64,000 nucleotides of DNA from Morchella semilibera (taxonomy: Eukaryota > Ascomycota > Pezizomycetes > Pezizales > Morchellaceae). This document shows positions 24,551 to 34,330 of this stretch, in pieces; the stretch's first letter is position 1, and each line of letters starts with the position of its first letter. Both the position numbers and the translations under genes were made by a program. The DNA lies in the NCBI GenBank assembly GCA_009192285.1, contig CM018603.1, positions 5,143,613 to 5,207,612 on the forward strand. Reading direction: 5' to 3'. The notes under the pieces are model-generated. The model was not told the origin of the DNA, ran no database searches, and worked only from the letters and a program-made list of their open reading frames with translations.

Positions 24551-25270
24551 CTAGCTAAGCGTCCCGTCCTCAGAATCAGACGCCCACTTGACATCGGTAT
24601 CGGGGTACCAATCCATCTCGGATACACAATCCATCTCGGATACACACTCCGGCCCAGAATCACCATCAAAAGCCACAGATTCATCCTAGACATTTTGCCG
24701 GCAATGTTATCCCGCAACCCGTCGATCACACGTAGATTATCGGTGTTGATTCCTGCTTTAATTGCTTCGAGCATCCACTCATTGCTATTTTCGTCAAAGG
24801 CTTCAGGATCATACACCTTGGTTGAGTCCTCCGGACTATCAGAGTCAATTTGCTCACAATCATCATGCGCCCTAAACCATTTACGAAGGTTCTCTTGTAA
24901 GGTGGCGACCTGTAAAACGTAGATCTGGTTGATCAACATGAAAAAATTAGTCCTTTTGTTACTAACTTAGACATGGCATAAACTGGCTCTAGTACCCCGG
25001 GTGGGCACCAGGCTGGGTGTTCGAGGTTGGTTGCATAGCGAACAGCCCTAGGAACGACCTTCCTACCGAAGATACTAAAGGCTAAGGAACAGAGCTTTCT
25101 GTCGAGAGAGATGATAGCAGCATAGACTGCTACATGGGGCTGGCAGTTGGGAGGAGGATGGAACGGAGTCCTGCATTGGTAAGGGCAAGGGTTGGTCGGG
25201 CTAGTTCATCCTCGGGTGCAACGGCGATGAGTTGAATGATCTCGGTGGAGAGAGACAAGAAAGAGAGTTT
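24551..25270 (-). pseudogene. F-box-like gene with a one-base lesion
   Basis: On the minus strand the frame beginning near 25270 reads LSTEIIQLIAVAPEDELARP and ALTNAGLRSILLP, an F-box-like start comparable to the F-box/ankyrin gene at 1.2 kb. It hits a stop just after a run of four C (25139-25136). With one more base in that run the frame would continue as HVAVYAAIISLDRKLCSLAF and KVVPRAVRYATNLEHPAW. A good 53-bp intron (24962-24910) then joins VYAMSKL to VATLQENLRKWF and an acidic region. The last part is read best in a different frame (CVSEMDWYPDTDVKWASDSE, stop at 24551), through either a 44-bp intron with a weak GTGATC donor or a second shift. An 18-bp tandem duplication (24610-24645) lies in this tail. 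The 5' exon is unresolved. It could be a young pseudogene, or a real gene with a homopolymer sequencing error. Confidence 0.5.
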
Positions 25271-27340
25271 CTCTATATAAGTGCGGCATATTAGTTACTA
25301 TCTATCGGAGGTAAGGTCCTGGATGCTTACTGAGACATAGTGAACGGTGACAGGAGGGTTGAATTAAGGTCTTATTATGCAACAGGTATTTAGAACAAAC
25401 TAAGATGTTTCTTAGGAAAGCGATAGACTAGAGAAAAAGGATTAGTATAAACTTGATTCGATATGACCTTGGAGAAATGCAGGGTTGCGCCAACTTATGC
25501 TGAAGATGGAAGGAAGGAGATAAGAGAACAAAGTTTGAACAATGGTATTGACAAAAGAAAAAGGTTCAGCCCTTAGCCAATTTGCAGATTAACAACCGAT
25601 GAAATCACAAGGGAGGCAGTTGTATGGGTTTGGTTATTTATTCTACGGCTGAGGTGGTGGTAAGGGAGCAAAGGCAAAGGAGTGCAAGGTAGGTAGCGCC
25701 AAACTACCGACAAACAGAGGGTCTTGCAGGTGCAGACTGAGAGATACTCGAGGGCGGAATACGTAGCAGTATTTACCGGAAAGTGACATATCAGCTGCAG
25801 GAGTGGGCGCAACCCCAGCTGCACGAGTTTCTCTCTCACTTTGAAAACAAAGATTCGGGGCAACCAAAAGTCTCTATCAGGTATTTTGGCTTTGTGAAAG
25901 CAATTAGCTCGCCCAATGCAAACCCTAACCCACTTCTTCTCAGGCAACATGTTCCTCCTCCTTCTTCCAACCTTCAACCAACCCCCCCCCCCAATACCCT
26001 TTGCAACATAGGGTACCGCCACTCAATCTACAGCACTACCACCAGCATTAACTGAATTATTGATCTTTAGGACCCCCCGCACCGGGCAATAGGCCTAGGA
26101 GCAAGAGCGGAGTGACCATACCTTTTGGCTGATTGCACTAGCGTGATATTCTAAACCTAACACAACCCAACTGCAACTCCTGTCTCACTTCATGGTACGA
26201 TGTCCCTCGGCCGTCCTCTGTTTCTTGGTTTTTTTTTTTCAACTGAGTATACCCCCGAAAGACTACACCCACTCTGTCAATATCGAAGAAAAACAGATAC
26301 AGTCCTTGACATGAAGAGGTCTATGCATTTAATCTTTGCTGCCTAGCGTGTAAGCTATATATCGGCATTAGAACCGTCAGCCTGGACCGAAATCTAAGAT
26401 CTTACACCGAAAACTCTCGAATGAAAGGAACCGGCGTATTTCTAAAATAATTACCTATGCCTTTCCCAGCAGTAAAGACCGCGTACTCACCCGCCATCAC
26501 CCAAAAAGCATAGATTATATTAACAGAATATACCAGTCCCTGCCCTCTGTCAAGCCAGCCCACAACCCACTCGAGCCGGGTATCTAAAGGAAGGATTTGG
26601 TGGGTGGCTACTATTTGAACTCCGCGCTGAAGCTATTATCGAGTATTATCTAACTCTTTTCTGCTTACTATAGTACACCCAACGCCTTCCGGGAGTGTCG
26701 TCTTCTATATGTGGACATCTCCTGAAGCCGCGCGTGGGGCGTAATTGCGCGTCACTATCACTCGTTGATCAAATTACATCTCCCTTTCATTAATCAATAG
26801 GTGGATCCAGCAACAACCTGGGACAGGCCACTTGGTTAAGAAATCAATCTTGGCACGCAATGTGGTTAGTGCACCTATCAGAACTGTGATTCCCTAGGCA
26901 GATAACCACCTTGAAGGTGCCAATTCTTGCAAAATCGACAGCACAAAGGTCAAATAGACGAAACATTTAAAAACAAGCCTAATACTTAGACCAGATTCTG
27001 AATCTTATATAATGAACTTTTCAAAATAAACCATCAATCATATATAGGGGTTGTGAAAAATATTTTGATGTTAGAGACCGGACTTTGATTTTGAACACCG
27101 GAATTTTGTATGGGGGAAGTTGGTTGCCACTGAGGCACTACAAAAATGGTAAAAATACCCGCCTAGACACTTTTCTGAATCTGCCTAATCACGTTCAGCT
27201 ATATTATTTTACAGCTTCTCTCAAATATTCGCACTCCACAACCCGCAACCTAGTTAAATGAAAAAATGAAGAAAGATATAGGAAAGATATAACTACCTCT
27301 GAGCTTCTACTTCTAACCTCCTAGACATTCACCTGGCCTG
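25271..27340. other. Intergenic region, nothing recognised
   Basis: A minus-strand frame of 149 codons (25573-26022) has low-complexity Gly/Arg and Cys/Leu/Pro stretches and no splice logic, so it is not called. A C10 run lies at 25981-25990. No repeats recognised. Confidence 0.4.
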
Positions 27341-27349
27341 AGGTTAGCA

Positions 27350-27643
27350 AAATATGGAAGCAATGGAGAGGGCATCGGGCGGAGAAGGGAGAGAGGAGCG
27401 AAGAAGAACTGGCGGAGGAAAGGGAGATGAGACAGGGGCCGGTAGGGAGACCTAGATAGGGACGGGATGGGTGCATAGGCGGAGAGAATGCATTGAATTG
27501 AAATTGTTTTGAGTTTTTCTTTTCTTTTGTTTTTCTTGTTTTTTTGTTGCTGGTGGCGGAGGGAGGGGCGTTCTGGGGAAAATGGTGCGATATCGTCATA
27601 GCACCAGGGCTGGATACGATTACTGATGTAAACAAAAAAAAAA
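27350..27643 (+). repeat. Poly(A)-tailed interspersed repeat, degenerate copy
   Basis: T-rich middle (27510-27546), GGTGGCGGAGGGAGGGGCGTTCTGG-like block, GTCATAGCACCAGGGCTGG, then ATTACTGATGTAAAC and an A11 run (27634-27643). The order matches the CATAGCC family with several differences. Confidence 0.5.
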
Positions 27644-28525
27644 AGCCGGGCCTGAGGTTTACACAATCACTTCAAGGCTTTTACTTGTCATGGTCAACAT
27701 CTACGACACCGCACATCTACAAGCATTACTCACGGAGGGCCAAATATATCAAAGGCATGGTCGCTCACCCGGTATCCCTTATAATTAAGCTGTCAATGCT
27801 GCCCCCCCTATAATAGAGGGTGAGAATTCGTATGGGAGATCATATATTTGATGAGAGAGACAATAAGATCTATTATCAACTTTTGCTTTTTTCTGGGGGG
27901 GCAGCATTTACTGACAACCTAGGGGATAGCGGTTTCGGTATATCTTGTAATAATAATAAATATTTGCTATAGAAAATATGTAGTAGACCTCGTTACTTTA
28001 TCAATATTGTGTACAAAAGGGATACCTTATATAGACATATAAGACAGTCACATATACCAGACATATAGTTCTAGACAAAATAGTTGACTGTGTTCAGAAG
28101 TAACACCCATTACAATAGTATGGTGGAATCGGTCGAGTGATAGTATGTGACGCTTGGCATCTAGGTTTTAACAATAAACAAATTAAACATGAAGACTGAA
28201 GTCGGTCGAAAACGTTTATTTATAGTCTAATTACTATCTCACAGTCAATATCCACAAGTCTAGCCCAACACGATGTCCCGACTAATGGATTAATCTGTCC
28301 CGTGAGTATATAGTAACTGAAACGCACATGCATTTCTTTGTTTGTTTATGCCTCGTGTTACGTGCGACCCAGAGGCCATTGCAGACGCCACTCCCTTCCC
28401 GGGAGTGACGTGACTTCCCCCGTCAATAAATAAATACAAAAATACGGGATAAAAGAAAACTGTACATTGTCTCCTCCTCAACACAGACCAACATGGTGCC
28501 GCCGCCGCCGCGTACTTACGCCGAA
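27644..28525. other. Intergenic region, nothing recognised
   Basis: AT-rich sequence without recognisable genes, RNA or repeats. Confidence 0.4.
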
Positions 28526-28529
28526 GCAG

Positions 28530-28746
28530 GAGGAGATAAGACAAGACTGGCCAAAGATGCCTGGGACCCCCTTTACCTCTACAATAGATGACTTGATATT
28601 ACAGGCCCCCAGATCAGGGTTAGGGTTTGTCAACATCGCTATCTCTTATTCGAAACTACAGGAGATGAAGTCCCGAAATTATCGGGACCAGAATGAGAAA
28701 ACAAGTCCTGCCCAAGCCACGTTTTGTCTTGTTCTGTACCCATCAC
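28530..28746 (+). repeat. Degenerate member of the GAGACAAG MITE family
   Basis: It contains CAGGGTTAGGGTTTGTCAAC (28615-28634), the same core as the copies at 36995 and 54568. The right end TTGTCTTGTTCTGTACCCATCACT corresponds to their conserved right terminus. The left end (GATAAGACAAGACTGG) is weaker. Confidence 0.5.
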
Positions 28747-29067
28747 TAGCCCCGAAGGTTCTGCACAGTCTGCAGGCCCAAATGATAGACCCGAAGCCCC
28801 CACGGCGATATCCCGTCCGAGTGCGGATTCTTGCAGCAGTAGTCACCCTAAGACAAACTACAAAGGCTCGAGCCCGCACGCTCACAAGCAGGAAATAGTT
28901 AGCACTGGGGATATTTCCCATGAGATGGGTGTCGAGCAGGGGTGGTGGAAGAAGAGCATTCAAGGCTCTTGAAAAGGGCGGCGATGTTACTAGTGTGACT
29001 CCCGTCGCCCCGGCAAGGGCAATTCTACTAAGCCCGCAGCCACAATGAGAACCTCAATAGGCCAGAT

Positions 29068-29135
29068 ACAATTAATGATGTAAACCAAAAAAAAAAAAAA
29101 AAAAGAGCACCTCAATCACCGCATATCACTCGCCC
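29068..29135 (+). repeat. 3' remnant of the poly(A)-tailed repeat family
   Basis: ATACAATTAATGATGTAAACC plus 18 A (29087-29104), followed by CGCATATCACTCGCCCGAGTGATAATC, in which TATCACTCG and CGAGTGATA form a palindrome. Confidence 0.55.
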
Positions 29136-29261
29136 GAGTGATAATCTATGAACCCACCCAACTAGCGATTATCTATCTACTTACTCTTCATACATGCACC
29201 ATATTCTCCCTCTCTCCGGATTATATCCCCATACCCCTACCGTCTACTCAAGAACGAAAGG

Positions 29262-29296
<35 letters not shown>

Positions 29297-30864
29297 AGAA
29301 CTCAATCAGAACTCCAGTCAGCCTCCCTAATCTCTTCTTTTCCCCAACCTCGATCATTATTTCAACACCCACCATTCGCCGGAAAATCACTTCTTTTCTA
29401 GTTCTTCCCTCAGACTGTTGATTGATAGATGCTTCATTCATGTGTGTAGCTACCCAACCTAAGGATCCTAGCTAAAATTGGAGACACAGTTTGTAAGGCG
29501 GGACACGCCAAGCATGTCTTATCCAAATTCCACACAGCCCGCTCCTTAACCGACAACTCTCTTTAATGTACTTCAGGCAAATAACCACATAACAGAAACA
29601 CGAAATACCCCACAAGCTATCTCAAAGCAGTCCCTCATTTCCTTGCGGTTTGTTAATCGATTGATAAAAACAAAGCCGGCGCCATGACTATGCTCAACAA
29701 ATTGATATATTTAATTTTTATCAAGCTTCGCCTTCAACGCTGGTATTCCCATTTTCACCGTTAAAAATTAGATCATCTCGCTAGTATACAATAATCTATA
29801 GAAACCTAGTTTTATAAGGCCTTCCCCTACCCCGGTGTTAAAACCTACATAGGTTAATATCGCTCTCCCTGGGTTTTATGTTTAGGTTAAAAATTCCCGA
29901 TACGGGGTACAATTAGCGTGGTCATGCCCGGCTCGTGCTACAGAGCTAGACTCTATGTGAGCAGACCCAGTTTCCTCAATTCAGTAACAATCCATCATTT
30001 CGCATACCGCAGCCAGATTTGTGGGGGTATCAGAAAGGGGAAGAACCAGCGCCACAGACCGCCGGTCCTCAGTTCCTGCTTGTAGACAAAGGCGCAAACT
30101 CACCGGTAAACAGGTCTTTCCTTAGTACCCCATATCAGTAAGCGCCACTATAAAATCGGATCCTCCACCGCTCGTGGCCGCGCTTTAAAAGGTGTCGTTT
30201 GTAAGGTGATAATATCCTCTCAAGGACCAACGAATAGTTCGATAAAAAGGTCACAAAGCATTGAAAGCCACCAGTTCGTGCTGGGGAGCGGGGCAGGTTA
30301 ACATGGGGAAACGAGTCAGTAAATGAATCTCAAGTCCACCCTGTCGCCTAAGTTTGCACTTTTTTTTATATCCAAATTCCCCCCCCCCCCCCCAAAGAAA
30401 AAAAAAGAAAAAAAAGAAAAAAGGAGAAATTGAGTCACTCCCTTGAGTCTTTAGCCTAGCACCTCCGCCACCACTCCAGATGATAATATTTAAGAGCAAG
30501 TACTGAGCAAAAAGGGGTATTCATGATGGACCAAATTAAAATGAGTCCAAGCTCTTGCTGCAATTGGCGTCCCCGGAAACGGGTCAGTTGATCCGTCTTC
30601 CGATACTTCCTCGGTAAGAAACAAACCGAGCTGGTAGTGCCGCACTAAGAGCCAATAGCACACCGCTTCCACAAAAAAAACCCAACCCCCACCTCTTAGT
30701 AACCAGCACCCCCTGGAATAACCTCCACCTTCTCACCCGCCCTCGCTCCCCCCGGACCCCACCAACCAACCACCAGCGGAGAAAGCAGCCCGCAAGTCGG
30801 CCCGCGAGTACCCGCACACACGCCATCTGCTGCCACAGGGACGAAAACGCAGACAATATGGAGT
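29106..30864. other. Intergenic region with long homopolymers
   Basis: An A run of about 34 (29261-29294), a C run of about 15 (30380-30394) followed by an A/G run to 30426. No credible gene; frames across the A run encode poly-Lys or poly-Phe only. Confidence 0.5.
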
Positions 30865-30869
30865 CGGGT

Positions 30870-31040
30870 GGCCGCGGGTGAGTCATTTTGTATCACTCGT
30901 CCAGCCGCGGAGGGTATCTGCCGGATGTTTCTTTTTTCTTTTTTTCTTTTTTTTTTGATTCGTGCTCTACGGGCCCCCGTGGCTCGGGAGCGGAGTGGGG
31001 ACACTCGGTTGAATGTATGAAGCATAAATAAATAAACAAG
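30870..31040 (+). repeat. Poly(A)-tailed interspersed repeat, divergent copy
   Basis: Starts near GGGTGAGTCATTTTGTATCACTCG, has a T-rich middle (30926-30956) and a GGGAGCGGAGTGGGG block, and ends TTGAATGTATGAAGCATAAATAAATAAAC. The end matches other copies (ATGTATGAAGTATAA plus AAATAAA). Confidence 0.45.
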
Positions 31041-31486
31041 GCTACATCGAGGTCTACAACCATGAGGACAGGACCTGGGGTGCTACAATGGGACAAGAAT
31101 TCAGAATGCAGGCTTCTTTTATTTCAAGCAACTACTTCACTGGGGTCATTCAACACCCCTCCGAAAAACACGCAGCAAAACGAAAGGAAGTAATAAACCC
31201 CCAGTGACCCCCGCCCCAGAAACCCAAAGCCAACCGAAAAACACACCAATGCAGACCAATCCCGAACCCCATCCGTTCTGCGCCAGTGAGCCCACGGTTG
31301 GCAAGGACCCCTCACACCTCCCCCTGCCCCGGCGCGAAAGCAAAGTACACCGCGAGAAGCATGTTAACGAACCGAACTATAATACACGCACCCGTCAGCA
31401 CCCCACCCACCACACCCCCCACCGCGGAACACGAACCAATCTAACACCCATTAGCCCCCCTCACAAAACAGTCACGACCAACTCAC

Positions 31487-31897
31487 CACCAGGAGGACGT
31501 CAAGCACATGGACCTCGGTCGCTCCAAACCAGGTGTACATGTAATAGCGGGCCCCAAACCACGGGAACCCCTCCTCCCGCAGCGCCTGCAAGCGCAGCTC
31601 CCCCGCACGGTTGACGAAGTCGTCTGTGTGGGCCAGAAGGGCCCCCCTGTGCCATGTCAGAAGTGGGGTGGGGGCGGGTATATAAGGGGTGGGTATATAC
31701 TTGTTCTGCGCGGTCGGGGCGGCGAGGTAGGCGGCGTATGCGGCGCGCGCCACGTCCTTGCGGCGGATGAGCTCTGCGTCGCCGGTGGCGGGGTCGACGT
31801 CGAGCCAGTGGGGGGGCGCCGGGCCGTCGTCGGGTGGTGGTGGTGGTGCGGTGGCGGTAGTGGGGTCCGGTGGTGCGGTTGTGGCTTGCTTCTCCAT
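31487..31897 (-). CDS. Hypothetical protein, two clear exons, 3' end unresolved
   Basis: ATG at 31897 (MEKQATTAPPDPTTATAP). Exon 1 ends at 31701 and exon 2 runs 31646-31487, with a 54-bp GTATAT...CAG intron joined in frame. After a Pro/Ala/Thr-rich N-terminus (to about residue 28) there is a compact helical region. It includes WLDVDPATGDAELIRRKD, ARAAYAAYLAAPTAQNK, DDFVNRAGELRLQALREE and GFPWFGARYYMYTWFGATEV, ending in a hydrophobic LDVLLV. Exon 2 ends at GTGAGT. A branch-point-like GCTGAC and acceptor TATTATAG (31377) follow. Joining in phase gives a 77-codon third exon to 31146 with a hydrophobic stretch. Another frame of the same exon gives RFVNMLLAVYFAFAPGQGEV, which looks more like a membrane helix but needs a different donor. 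A small membrane protein is suspected; the family is unknown. Coding sense is supported by high GC and the intron. Confidence 0.5.
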
Positions 31898-32900
31898 CTT
31901 TGCGGCGTGGTGGGAATGATGATGATGGGTGGAGGGAGAGAAAAGAAGGTATTTTGACCCTAACTTAATACCCCCCGCCAAGTATAATTATGCTTCTGAT
32001 TTCGCCGACGGTGGGAACCTTAATTGCCGGATTCCTCCGCCCGCCTGCGACAGAACACGCGTTCCGTCGGGCGCTGCCTTCCTCTCGGCTCGGTACATCA
32101 GGTCAGTGTTGTATTCCGTCAGAGGGGTCTATACCCATGCATTTCTTAGTTTAGAGCACATAGGGCATCAGCGAAACACAACACCCAACGCCCGGGCACA
32201 CATCCACCCGAGTGACCCTCCAGCCGCGACAGGTCCATCGCTGCCCAGACGTGTGGGCAGTGGCCTAGTGTGTGCAGAAGGTAATGCGTCCAAGTACGTA
32301 TATACGAAGACCTCGTTGAGCGTGGGTTAGGGTTACCGAAACTGTGCTACTTTCATCGCGGGCGCCGTAATTCGGTGTTGGAGTGGCGAGTGACGGGATG
32401 GAGGTCTGTGGATGCGGTGCTTTACGTTGAGATCTGTGTTGGTTCTGTTGGTGCCGTACTCGGTGGTGGTGACGAGAAAGTGAGGGGGCTGGCAGATGAA
32501 AGGAAAGACAGACAGGGGCGCCTGTTCAACCAGAGCCTCTGTCTAATCGATAATATGATAGAACCTAGTGGATACAATTAGTGGTGTAAACAAAAAGAAA
32601 TGATAGAATCAGGACCTGTTGTTACCTCCGGACATGAGACATCACTCGACGCCACGTGTGGCGCGTTCCATGCATGCAACCCGAAGAGCACGGCACTCCC
32701 GCGTGCGGTAACGGAGGCAGCGCAGATCCTCCCCCAACTCAAAACGTTCTTGGACCTTCACCCGTGGGAGAGAAAACTTAACCGAATTCCATACAGGCCT
32801 ATAGTCAATGATCAGTATATTAATGAAAAAAACACACTGCACCTTCACCCATATATAGGGGGAAGGATGAAGCGATAGGTGTAGAGGCGGCCTACGTACC
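31898..32900. other. Intergenic region with a short repeat tail
   Basis: Contains a GATACAATTAGTGGTGTAAACAAAAAG tail (32572-32598) of the poly(A) family, followed by ACATCACTCG about 45 bp on. No supported gene. Confidence 0.45.
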
Positions 32901-32904
32901 TGCT

Positions 32905-33124
32905 GAATGATGAGTCTCGAGATAGTGAGCGCATCAGGCTGGCGACTGGTGTAGTAAGTTGTGTTTTCCTATGTTTCTTTCTTTTTTTTTTCTTTTTTGT
33001 TTTAGCAGGGTGAGGGATGAGGGGAGGAAAAGAGACCTACTCCAGAGGGGAGAGGGTCATTAATATATATATTGCCATAGCCTAAAGGCTGGATGAAATT
33101 AATGAAGTAAGCAAAAAAAAAAAA
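32905..33124 (+). repeat. CATAGCC/poly(A)-type interspersed repeat
   Basis: GAATGATGAGTCTCGAGATAGTGAGCGCATCAGG at the left (compare 38884), a T-rich middle, a GAGGGATGAGGGGAGG block, TTGCCATAGCCTAAAGGCTGG, then ATTAATGAAGTAAGC and A12. A full-length-looking copy of about 220 bp. Confidence 0.65.
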
Positions 33125-34016
33125 CCCCCGGCGACATATACCGCAAAACAGTCCTAAGCACAGTAGCTCTTCTCGGCACGGAAGTAACATATATTAAAGC
33201 ATACGTCTTATTATGGAGATGGTTCCCGGCGCGGAATAAAACCTTTACACAGCAGGTCACAGCGTACACACGAGAGTACGAGCATCCGCCTTGTGGCCGA
33301 TCCGGGGGTGGCTGCAATCACGGGAGTACACTATGCAGCCTGCGTCACGGTCCCTTCAACCATCGCACGTCGATAAAAGCTTTATTCGCTCCATTGTGCC
33401 TCTCCTCCTGGAAGGAATATCTGATATCAATGCCAAGAAAACACGGCTTAGAAGATCCGCACCCCCGCGAGGCACCCCAGCCCGCACAACACCCTCCATG
33501 CCACAAGAAGCGCGAAGCCATCCTTCTCGAGGCGCTTCCGCCACACTCTGCACCCGCCCACGGATCTCGCTCGCTGATGCCGGCGCAGTCACTAGAGCTT
33601 ATGCTTATGTCTGCGGCGCACCCGCCCCGAGGAGCCGCTCGCAGTAGTGTGAAGGTGCTTGCCAGGCGGTAGGTTTCATCCGACCTCTAGCATATGGGGG
33701 GGCCCCAACGCGGAGGCAACGCGACTGTTTGCGGATTAGAGTTTTACACGCCGGGGGGTCGATAGGGCTGTCGGAGATGCGTAACGCCACACCATCGAGA
33801 ATTCGTCCTCCGGCAAAAAGCTTGGCGGGTGGTGCTCTTGTTCTGTTACTAGCCAAAGGTCGCATTTGGGGTTCTGATCAATTGATGGGTAGAACCGCTG
33901 ACAGAGGCACCCTGGTCGGTGGGATCCTTCGCTAATTTCGGAGCGGGTGTGTCTGGCGTGGGTGATTTCCAGTGGGCAAACCCTGAACGGCGGAGGTGTT
34001 GTTGGTTTCTCGGCCT
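33125..34016. other. Intergenic region, nothing recognised
   Basis: GC-moderate DNA with overlapping frames on both strands but no splice or domain support. Confidence 0.4.
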
Positions 34017-34330
34017 TAACGTGTTTCGCCGGGAAAGCAATCAACCATGACTTAAAAACTTGAGATTTTGAGGCTGGAGCGAATCAAGTGTCCAGAAACC
34101 TCTAGATGTCCTCTGAGTATTTTAGATGGCGATTGCTAATGTTGAAGGGTAGTTGTCGTGATACATTTGTAATTTCTTCTCTCTTTTGAAAGTACCCCCC
34201 ACCACATACCCTAAGTAAATATCACCCAAAAACAACAAAACGTACTTCCAGCATATTTGGCTCCGTATCAGATCCTACGATCGTTCGTCAACTGGACCCA
34301 GTGACCATCGCTTCCCGGTGAAGCACGTTA
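34017..34330 (+). mobile_element. MITE family 1, copy 1
   Basis: Left terminus TAACGTGTTTCGCCGGGAAAGC (34017-34038) and right terminus GCTTCCCGGTGAAGCACGTTA (34310-34330) are inverted to each other. The interior (GGCTGGAGCGAATCAAGTGTCC..., TTTTGAAAGTACCCCCCACCAC, ACTTCCAGCATATTTGG) is shared with copy 2 at 42421-42794 in the same orientation, and with copy 3 at 63613 in reverse. There is no coding capacity. It is typical of a non-autonomous DNA transposon, superfamily undetermined. Confidence 0.8.

Noticed and set aside
25573-26022. 149-codon minus-strand frame
   Set aside because: Composition changes abruptly along its length, no splice sites are needed or found, and no family is recognised.
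29200-29440. Lys-rich or Phe-rich frames
   Set aside because: Read through a run of about 34 A; no gene support.
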